From assembly GCA_024682075.1 (NCBI GenBank), contig JAIKZQ010000045.1:26246-90245 (forward strand): a stretch of DNA of 64,000 nucleotides. Reading direction: 5' to 3'. This DNA is from Lachnospiraceae bacterium. GTDB taxonomy: Bacteria; Bacillota; Clostridia; Lachnospirales; Lachnospiraceae. Under the pieces are notes generated by a model, which saw only the letters and a list, made by a program, of their open reading frames with translations, made no database searches and had not been told where the DNA came from. Positions 58,497-64,000 of this stretch are shown here, in pieces. The translations under genes and the position numbers were made by a program. The first letter of the stretch is position 1, and each line of letters opens with the position of its first letter.

Positions 58497-58787
58497 TGCT
58501 GTGACGTGATAGCTGTGAAGCGTGAGGTTGCCGCTCGGGAGTGATCCCGTCCGGGTTTTTACGCGGAGCGAATGTCAAGTTACAATACTGACGACAAGTC
58601 ACTGTACCATTACAGTCTGCCTCAGGCAGAAACGACGTGTGGCCTGAAGAACCGGGGCCAAGGTTTTGAACTCGTTAGCGAGCAGGAAACACACGGGCAA
58701 GTGTACAGTCACCGCTTGTCGCAAGATTGCGGGAAATCTTCAATACAGAAGATCCTGCGAAATCGCGAAAAGGAGGCGACTTTTTTT
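58497..58787 (+). promoter_or_regulatory. Structured S10 operon leader RNA
   Basis: Several stem-loops: CGGGA-GTGA-TCCCG (58536-58549), ACTGTA-CCAT-TACAGT (58601-58616), TCTGCC-TCA-GGCAGA (58616-58630), CTCG-TTAG-CGAG (58671-58682) and ACAC-GGGCAA-GTGT (58691-58704). CCGGGTTTTT at 58551-58560 could be an early attenuator. Length and position fit an autoregulated ribosomal-protein leader, with L4 the classic regulator of S10 operons in enterobacteria; whether L4 acts here is inference. An open frame from 58572 runs into rpsJ but is best explained by chance. Confidence 0.65.
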
Positions 58788-59105
58788 ATGGCAAAATCAG
58801 TAATGAGAATTACACTTAAGGCTTATGAGCATGAACTCGTTGATGCTTCCGCAGCAAAGATCATCGAGACCGCTAAGAAGAACGGCTCTAAGGTTTCCGG
58901 ACCTGTTCCTCTTCCTACCAAGAAGGAAGTAGTTACCATTCTTCGTGCAACACATAAGTATAAGGATTCCAGAGAGCAGTTCGAGCAGAGAACTCACAAG
59001 AGACTCATCGACATCGCAGCTCCCACTCCCGGAACCATCGAGTCCTTACAGCGCCTTGAGATGCCTGCCGGTGTCTTCATCGACCTCAAGATGCTTAACA
59101 AATAA
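58788..59105 (+). CDS. rpsJ: 30S ribosomal protein S10
   Basis: 105 residues; [29 protein letters not shown] and [21 protein letters not shown] are the S10 signature, the last being the NusE surface that also joins antitermination complexes. First gene of the operon. The start at 58788 has AAGGAGG 11 nt upstream across a T run; the frame is open 72 codons further upstream, but S10 proteins start here. Confidence 0.98.
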   Translation: MAKSVMRITLKAYEHELVDASAAKIIETAKKNGSKVSGPVPLPTKKEVVTILRATHKYKDSREQFEQRTHKRLIDIAAPTPGTIESLQRLEMPAGVFIDLKMLNK

Positions 59106-59218
59106 TAAGGCAAGTAACATTAACCTCTACTAGACACGAACGCCCGTGCGGCGGTCCACTATGTAGAAAATGAGTGCCATAAGGCCCAGGGCACTGATTA
59201 AGAGAGGAAAAGAAAGAA
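59106..59218 (+). other. rpsJ-rplC spacer with hairpin
   Basis: 113 nt with AGTGCC (59173-59178) and GGCACT (59190-59195) forming a stem just before the rplC ribosome binding site. Possibly an RNA processing or translational control site. No gene. Confidence 0.4.
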
Positions 59219-59902
59219 ATGAAAAAGGCAATACTTACAACAAAGGTCGGAATGACTCAGATCTTTGCAGATAACGGAGAACTTATCCCCGTTACCGTAC
59301 TCCAGGCCGGTCCCTGCGTCGTAACCCAGGTCAAGACCGTAGAGAACGATGGCTACGAAGCAATCCAGGTCGGCTTCATCGACAAGAAGGACAAGGTTGT
59401 CGAGAAGGACGGCAAGGGCGGAAAGAAGATCGCACACAGAAACGGTGCTACCAAGGCTGAGGCAGGACACTTCAAGAAGGCCGGCACTGCTTCCAAAAGA
59501 TTTGTTCGTGAGTTCCGTTTTGAGAACTGCTCCGAATACAATGTCGGCGATGAGATCAAGGCTGACATCTTCGAAAACGGCGATCATGTAGATGCATCAG
59601 GCATCACCAAGGGAAAAGGCTTTCAGGGTGCAGTCAAGAGACTCGGACAGCACAGAGGACCCATGAAGCACGGTTCCAAGTTCCACAGACATCAGGGATC
59701 AAACGGCGCTTGCTCATCTCCTTCCAGAGTTTTCAAGGGAAAGGGAATGCCCGGTCACATGGGAAGCGTTAATGCAACAGTTCAGAATCTTGAGATAGTC
59801 AGAGTTGATGCTGAGAAGAATCTCATCCTTGTAAAGGGCGCAGTACCCGGAGCAAAGAATTCTCTCGTCACCATCAAAGAGACTACCATCGCAGAAGTTT
59901 GA
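59219..59902 (+). CDS. rplC: 50S ribosomal protein L3
   Basis: 227 residues; begins [16 protein letters not shown], the L3 start, with the central loop [26 protein letters not shown] that reaches the peptidyl-transferase centre. Slightly longer than the usual 210 because of a charged insertion ([20 protein letters not shown]). A purine-rich stretch precedes the ATG. Confidence 0.98.
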   Translation: MKKAILTTKVGMTQIFADNGELIPVTVLQAGPCVVTQVKTVENDGYEAIQVGFIDKKDKVVEKDGKGGKKIAHRNGATKAEAGHFKKAGTASKRFVREFRFENCSEYNVGDEIKADIFENGDHVDASGITKGKGFQGAVKRLGQHRGPMKHGSKFHRHQGSNGACSSPSRVFKGKGMPGHMGSVNATVQNLEIVRVDAEKNLILVKGAVPGAKNSLVTIKETTIAEV

Positions 59903-59928
59903 TCTGAGCGAAAGGAGGACCAATTAAA

Positions 59929-60549
59929 ATGGCAAAAGTATCCGTATACAATATGGAAGGCAAGGAAGTCGGTACCGCCGAGCTCAACGATTCAATCTTC
60001 GGAGTAGAGATCAACGAGCATCTCGTGCACATGGCTGTACTTCAGCAGCTTGCAAATAACAGACAGGGAACACAGAAGGCTAAGACCCGTTCGGAAGTAT
60101 CCGGCGGCGGACGCAAGCCTTGGAGACAGAAGGGTACCGGTCATGCTAGACAGGGATCAACCAGATCTCCTCAGTGGGCCGGCGGCGGAGTTGTTTTCGC
60201 ACCTACCCCCAGGGATTATTCCTTCAAGCTCAACAAGAAGGAGAAGCAGGCAGCTCTCAAGAGCGTTCTCACCGATAAGGTTCAGAAGGAAGCACTCGTT
60301 GTTGTTGACGAGCTTAAGCTTGACGAGATCGCTACCAAAGAGTTCGCAAAGGTCATGAAGAACCTTAACGTCGAAAAGGGACTTGTGATCCTTGGAGACA
60401 ATGACAAGAACGTAGTGCTCAGCGCCAGAAATCTGGCAGACGTAAATACCGAGGTTGTAAATGCAATCAACGTTTATGACATTCTTTCCGCAAGAAAACT
60501 CGTACTTACCAAGGATGCACTCAACAAGATCGAGGAGGTGTACGCATAA
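59929..60549 (+). CDS. rplD: 50S ribosomal protein L4
   Basis: 206 residues; [22 protein letters not shown] at the N-terminus and the tunnel loop [23 protein letters not shown] are typical. L4 is the likely autoregulator of the operon in model bacteria. AAAGGAGG lies before the ATG; its stop overlaps the rplW start by one base (TAATG). Confidence 0.98.
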   Translation: MAKVSVYNMEGKEVGTAELNDSIFGVEINEHLVHMAVLQQLANNRQGTQKAKTRSEVSGGGRKPWRQKGTGHARQGSTRSPQWAGGGVVFAPTPRDYSFKLNKKEKQAALKSVLTDKVQKEALVVVDELKLDEIATKEFAKVMKNLNVEKGLVILGDNDKNVVLSARNLADVNTEVVNAINVYDILSARKLVLTKDALNKIEEVYA

Positions 60550-60848
60550 TGGCTGACATTAAGTATTATGATGTGATCCTTAAGCCCGTGATCACCGAGA
60601 AGAGCATGAGCGGAATGGCTGACAAGAAGTACACATTCCTTGTTCATCCCGAATCAAACAAGAGCCAGATCAAGGAAGCAGTCGAGAAGATGTTCGACGG
60701 CGCCAAGGTCAAGAGAGTCAACACCATCAATCTCGATGGCAAGACCAAGAGAAGGGGCCGCACCGTTGGCCAGACAGCCAAGACCAAGAAGGCAGTCGTA
60801 TGGCTTACAGATGACAGCAAGGATATCGAGATCTACAGCGGTTTATAA
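60549..60848 (+). CDS. rplW: 50S ribosomal protein L23
   Basis: 99 residues; [17 protein letters not shown] and [20 protein letters not shown] are L23 signatures; [21 protein letters not shown] is the loop near the tunnel exit where trigger factor and SRP dock. Coupled to rplD by 1-nt overlap. Confidence 0.98.
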   Translation: MADIKYYDVILKPVITEKSMSGMADKKYTFLVHPESNKSQIKEAVEKMFDGAKVKRVNTINLDGKTKRRGRTVGQTAKTKKAVVWLTDDSKDIEIYSGL

Positions 60849-60959
60849 TCTGTCATTTAAATGAGTATACAGACGGCGTGACAAAATAAACTGATATACG
60901 GCGTCTGTGCAAATCGGAGCAAATGCTCCGGATAGTTTAGAAAAAGGAGAACTGAAAAA
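60849..60959 (+). other. rplW-rplB spacer with two hairpins
   Basis: ACAGACG (60869-60875) pairs with CGTCTGT (60902-60908), and CGGAGC-AAAT-GCTCCG (60915-60930) forms a perfect stem 18 nt before the rplB ribosome binding site AAAAGGAG. The spacer is unusually long for this part of the operon and suggests internal control. Confidence 0.45.
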
Positions 60960-61799
60960 ATGGGTATCAAGACATACAAACCCTATACAGCGTCCAGAAG
61001 GAACATGACAGGTTCCGACTTTGCTGAGGTTACCAAGAAGACTCCCGAGAAGAGCCTCATCAGCAACAAGAAGAAGCATGCAGGACGCAATGCTCAGGGT
61101 AAGATCACCGTTCGTCATAAGGGCGGCGGAAACAAGATAAAATACAGACAGGTCGATTTCAGAAGACTTAAGGACGATGTTCCTGCAAGAGTAATCGGAA
61201 TCGAGTACGATCCCAACAGAACCGCAAACATTGCACTTATCTGCTACGAGGACGGCGAGAAGGCATACATCCTTGCTCCTCAGGGACTTACCGACGGAAT
61301 GAAGGTCATGAGCGGTGAGAATGCCGAAGTAAGAGTAGGCAACTGCCTTCCTCTCGAGAAGGTTCCCGTAGGTACCATGGTACACAACATTGAGCTCTAT
61401 CCCGGAAAGGGCGGACAGATGGTCCGTAGCGCCGGAACCGGAGCACAGCTCGTTGCAAAGGAAGGCAAGTACGCAACACTCAGACTTCCTTCAGGCGAGA
61501 TGAGAATGGTTCCCCTCGGCTGCAGAGCAACCATCGGAATCATCGGCAATGTAGATCACAACCTCGTTAAGCTCGGAAAAGCCGGACGTAAGCGCCATAT
61601 GGGCATTCGTCCTACCGTAAGAGGCTCGGTCATGAACCCTAACGATCACCCTCACGGCGGTGGTGAAGGAAAGACCGGAATCGGTCGTCCCGGACCCAGC
61701 ACCCCTTGGGGCAAGCCTGCTCTCGGCCTTAAGACCAGAAAGAACAAGGCTTCCAACAAGCTGATCGTCAGAAGACGTGACGGCAAGACTTTGAAGTAA
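60960..61799 (+). CDS. rplB: 50S ribosomal protein L2
   Basis: 279 residues; [21 protein letters not shown] start, [16 protein letters not shown], and the conserved peptidyl-transferase-near segment [27 protein letters not shown] with the universal His. Ends TLK. Confidence 0.99.
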   Translation: MGIKTYKPYTASRRNMTGSDFAEVTKKTPEKSLISNKKKHAGRNAQGKITVRHKGGGNKIKYRQVDFRRLKDDVPARVIGIEYDPNRTANIALICYEDGEKAYILAPQGLTDGMKVMSGENAEVRVGNCLPLEKVPVGTMVHNIELYPGKGGQMVRSAGTGAQLVAKEGKYATLRLPSGEMRMVPLGCRATIGIIGNVDHNLVKLGKAGRKRHMGIRPTVRGSVMNPNDHPHGGGEGKTGIGRPGPSTPWGKPALGLKTRKNKASNKLIVRRRDGKTLK

Positions 61800-61813
61800 G
61801 GTAGGAGGATAAA

Positions 61814-62095
61814 ATGGCTAGATCATTAAAAAAAGGACCTTTCGCAGACGCAAGCCTGCTTAAAAAGGTGGATGCAATGAATGAGTCGGGCAACAAGTCA
61901 GTCATTAAGACCTGGTCCCGCAGATCCACAATTTTCCCTTCATTTGTCGGACATACGATCGCCGTTCACGACGGACGCAAGCATGTTCCCGTATATATCA
62001 CTGAGGACATGGTCGGACATAAGCTCGGAGAGTTCGTGGCAACACGTACATACAGAGGCCACGCAGGGGCTTCCGACAAGAAGACAGGCAAATAA
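61814..62095 (+). CDS. rpsS: 30S ribosomal protein S19
   Basis: 93 residues; [20 protein letters not shown], then [29 protein letters not shown] and [14 protein letters not shown]. Standard length. GTAGGAGG precedes the ATG. Confidence 0.99.
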   Translation: MARSLKKGPFADASLLKKVDAMNESGNKSVIKTWSRRSTIFPSFVGHTIAVHDGRKHVPVYITEDMVGHKLGEFVATRTYRGHAGASDKKTGK

Positions 62096-62129
62096 GGACT
62101 GCGTACTGATTTGAAAGGAGTAAACATCT

Positions 62130-62519
62130 ATGGCTAAGGGACATAGATCTCAGATTAAGAGAGAAAGAAACGAGCAGAAGGATACAAGACCTTCAGCAAA
62201 GCTTTCTTACGCTCGTATCTCCGTACAGAAGGCATGCTTCGTACTTGATGCGATCCGTGGGAAGGATGTACAGACAGCTATGGCCATTCTGGAGTACAAC
62301 CCCAGATACGGCTCACAGATAGTTAAAAAGCTTCTTGCTTCAGCAATCGCCAATGCAGAGAACAATCAGGGACTCAATCCCGAGAATCTCTATGTTGCAG
62401 AGTGCTATGCCAACCAGGGACCTACCATGAAGAGGATAAGACCCAGGGCACAGGGCAGAGCTTACAGGATCCTTAAGAGGATGAGCAACATAACGATCGT
62501 ACTTGACGAGAAGAAATAA
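62130..62519 (+). CDS. rplV: 50S ribosomal protein L22
   Basis: 129 residues; LSYARISVQKACFVLDAIRGKDV and the tunnel hairpin GPTMKRIRPRAQGRAYRILKR, the site of macrolide contacts. N-terminal extension rich in Lys/Arg (GHRSQIKRERNEQKD). GAAAGGAG upstream. Confidence 0.98.
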   Translation: MAKGHRSQIKRERNEQKDTRPSAKLSYARISVQKACFVLDAIRGKDVQTAMAILEYNPRYGSQIVKKLLASAIANAENNQGLNPENLYVAECYANQGPTMKRIRPRAQGRAYRILKRMSNITIVLDEKK

Positions 62520-62541
62520 GGAAAGGAGCTATTAAAGCACA

Positions 62542-63210
62542 ATGGGACAGAAAGTTAATCCTCATGGACTTAGAGTCGGCGTTATAAAGGACTGGGATTC
62601 AAGATGGTATGCTAGTGATGCTGAATTCGCAGATTATCTCGTCGAAGATTACAATATTCGTAAGTATCTCAAGAAGAAGCTCGCTTCTGCAGGCGTTTCC
62701 AAGATTGAGATCGAGCGTGCTTCCGATCGCATCCGCGTGATCGTGTTCACCGCAAAGCCCGGTGTGATCATCGGAAAGGGCGGAACGGAGATCGACAAGA
62801 CCCGTGCTGAGATCGAGAAGATGACCGGCAAGAAGGTTAAGATGGACATCACCGAGATCAAGCGTCCGGACCGCGATGCTCAGCTTGTTGCCGAGAACAT
62901 CGCACAGCAGCTTGAGAACCGTGTTTCCTATCGTCGTGCTATGAAGTCCTGCATGGGCAGAACCATGAAGGCAGGAGCACTCGGAATCAAGGCAGCATGT
63001 GGCGGAAGACTTGGCGGAGCAGACATTGCACGTACCGAGTTCTACAGCGAGGGAACCATTCCTCTTCAGACACTCAGAGCTGATATTGATTACGGATTTG
63101 CAGAGGCCAATACCACCTACGGAAAAGTTGGTGTCAAGGTCTGGATTTACAAGGGTGAGGTACTTCCCGTAAAGGGAAATGCCGCTAACTCAGAAGGGAG
63201 CGAAGCATAA
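62542..63210 (+). CDS. rpsC: 30S ribosomal protein S3
   Basis: 222 residues; [20 protein letters not shown] start, KH domain [15 protein letters not shown] [17 protein letters not shown], and the C-terminal [20 protein letters not shown]. Stop overlaps the rplP start by one base. Confidence 0.99.
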   Translation: MGQKVNPHGLRVGVIKDWDSRWYASDAEFADYLVEDYNIRKYLKKKLASAGVSKIEIERASDRIRVIVFTAKPGVIIGKGGTEIDKTRAEIEKMTGKKVKMDITEIKRPDRDAQLVAENIAQQLENRVSYRRAMKSCMGRTMKAGALGIKAACGGRLGGADIARTEFYSEGTIPLQTLRADIDYGFAEANTTYGKVGVKVWIYKGEVLPVKGNAANSEGSEA

Positions 63211-63638
63211 TGTTAATGCCTAAGAGAGTCAAGCACCGCAAGCAGTTCCGCGGCAGCATGGCAGGAAAGATTTCCAGAGGTACTAAGATAGCATACGGTG
63301 AGTTCGGACTTGTAGCTACCGAGCCCTGCTGGATAAAGTCTAATCAGATTGAAGCAGCCCGTGTCGCTCTCACCAGATATACCAAGCGTGAAGGACAGGT
63401 CTGGATCAAGATCTTCCCCGACAAGCCTGTTACGGCTAAGCCCGCTGAGACCAGAATGGGTTCAGGTAAGGGAACCGTTGAATACTGGGTAGCAGTAGTT
63501 AAGCCCGGAAGAGTAATGTTCGAGATCGGCGGAGTATCTGAGGCATCAGCCAGAGAAGCACTCAGACTCGCATCTCAGAAGCTCCCTTGCAAGTGCAAGA
63601 TCGTCAGCAAGGAGCAGCAGGAAGGCGGTGAGCAGTAA
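63210..63638 (+). CDS. rplP: 50S ribosomal protein L16
   Basis: 142 residues; [19 protein letters not shown] start, [26 protein letters not shown] and [19 protein letters not shown]. Overlaps both rpsC and rpmC by one base (TAATG), showing tight coupling. Confidence 0.99.
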   Translation: MLMPKRVKHRKQFRGSMAGKISRGTKIAYGEFGLVATEPCWIKSNQIEAARVALTRYTKREGQVWIKIFPDKPVTAKPAETRMGSGKGTVEYWVAVVKPGRVMFEIGGVSEASAREALRLASQKLPCKCKIVSKEQQEGGEQ

Positions 63639-63841
63639 TGAAATCAGCTAAGTACAATGAAGAACTTCAGGCAAAGAGCGTCGATGCCCTTAAGCAGGAG
63701 CTCACGGATGCCAAAAAGGAACTGTTCAACCTGAGATTCCAGAACGCAACCAACCAGCTTGACAATACAGCCAGAATTACGGAAGTCAGAAAGAATATCG
63801 CTCGTATTCAGACAGCACTTACCGCTAAGGCTAATGCTTAA
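63638..63841 (+). CDS. rpmC: 50S ribosomal protein L29
   Basis: 67 residues, helical; [48 protein letters not shown] matches L29, which sits at the tunnel exit next to L23. One-base overlap with rplP. Confidence 0.98.
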   Translation: MKSAKYNEELQAKSVDALKQELTDAKKELFNLRFQNATNQLDNTARITEVRKNIARIQTALTAKANA

Positions 63842-63857
63842 TGAAAGGACAACGGCA

Positions 63858-64000
63858 GTGGAAGAAAGAAATTTGCGCAAGGTAAGAACCGGCAAGGTTA
63901 CCAGTGACAAAATGGACAAGACGATCGTAGTTGCCATTGAGGAGCGCGTTAATCATCCTCTTTACAACAAGGTCGTTAAGAGAACATATAAGCTCAAGGC
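63858..64000 (+). CDS. rpsQ: 30S ribosomal protein S17, 5' part
   Basis: Starts at a GTG 8 nt after AAAGGAC and reads [29 protein letters not shown] then [15 protein letters not shown], the S17 signature, up to the window end. Order S10-L3-L4-L23-L2-S19-L22-S3-L16-L29-S17 is the conserved bacterial order. Confidence 0.97.
   Translation, partial: MEERNLRKVRTGKVTSDKMDKTIVVAIEERVNHPLYNKVVKRTYKLK

Noticed and set aside
58572..58787. 72-codon N-terminal extension of S10.
   Set aside because: The peptide is unlike any ribosomal protein, the ATG lacks a ribosome binding site, S10 proteins begin at 58788 with AAGGAGG, and the bases are explained by RNA stems.
1..64000. CRISPR arrays, prophage, integrases, insertion sequences.
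   Set aside because: No regularly spaced repeats, transposase, integrase or phage structural gene was found in any frame; the only repeated units are the short REP-like palindromes.

Overview
The window looks like chromosome of an anaerobic, motile, Gram-positive Clostridia bacterium, most likely a Lachnospiraceae relative of Butyrivibrio. Pointers are the two tRNA-free ribosomal and metabolic loci with strong AGGAGG-type ribosome binding sites, the LytTR-DUF3021 cassettes, many hybrid histidine kinases, LRR-SLH surface proteins, SigD (sigma-28) type promoters and a Firmicutes-type S10 operon. I saw no prophage, integrase, insertion sequence or CRISPR array. Genus-level placement is inference.

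Layout. 1-9.3 kb: the 3' end of a hybrid kinase with receiver and HPt domains; an orphan FliD-like gene; guaA translationally coupled to a membrane acyltransferase; an LRR-SLH surface protein; an MFS permease; and a small coiled-coil gene behind a sigma-28-like promoter. 9.3-16.1 kb: a 67-nt near-perfect hairpin, a methyl-accepting chemotaxis protein, an SLH-like cytosolic protein, a GH27 alpha-galactosidase with an inserted domain, a divergent esterase, and a second gene with a sigma-28-like promoter. 16.2-20.4 kb: a three-gene operon made of a CASTOR/POLLUX-like RCK channel, a cyclic-nucleotide-binding protein, and a lipase-like domain fused to a D-Ala-D-Ala-ligase-like domain. 20.4-29.6 kb: a nucleoside hydrolase remnant facing rbsK, tRNA-Leu(UAG), a hydrolase/LytTR/DUF3021/histidine phosphatase cluster, a second GMP synthase ATP-pyrophosphatase without an amidotransferase domain, a zinc-ribbon protein, and a 5'-nucleotidase gene next to its own decayed duplicate. 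29.8-37.6 kb: a heterodimeric ABC exporter, fba, and a coupled membrane-protein/acyltransferase/LytTR/DUF3021 operon. 37.7-44.5 kb: a signalling operon (response regulator, HPt, membrane hybrid kinase, soluble hybrid kinase, FIST sensor). 44.5-51.5 kb: metF, an AraC regulator, a second heterodimeric ABC exporter with one degenerate ATP site, and an XRE regulator with an uncharacterised partner. 51.7-54.9 kb: a 1066-residue TIR-transmembrane-beta-propeller protein. 55-58.4 kb: a DHH phosphoesterase, an epimerase and a methyltransferase. 58.4-64 kb: the S10 ribosomal operon with promoter, structured leader and rpsJ to the start of rpsQ.

How genes work together. Several clusters are translationally coupled (1-17 nt overlaps): guaA with the acyltransferase, channel with the cNMP-binding gene, both LytTR-DUF3021 pairs, the ABC pair at 29.8-33.5 kb, and the soluble kinase with FIST. 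Nucleoside and nucleotide metabolism recurs: two GMP synthases, rbsK beside a nucleoside hydrolase relic, and a cytosolic 5'-nucleotidase. The strongest candidates for undescribed biology are the channel/cNMP/hydrolase-ligase operon and the TIR-propeller protein, which sits opposite an XRE-DUF pair with a dyad operator between them. All functions rest on reading sequence; no database search was possible.
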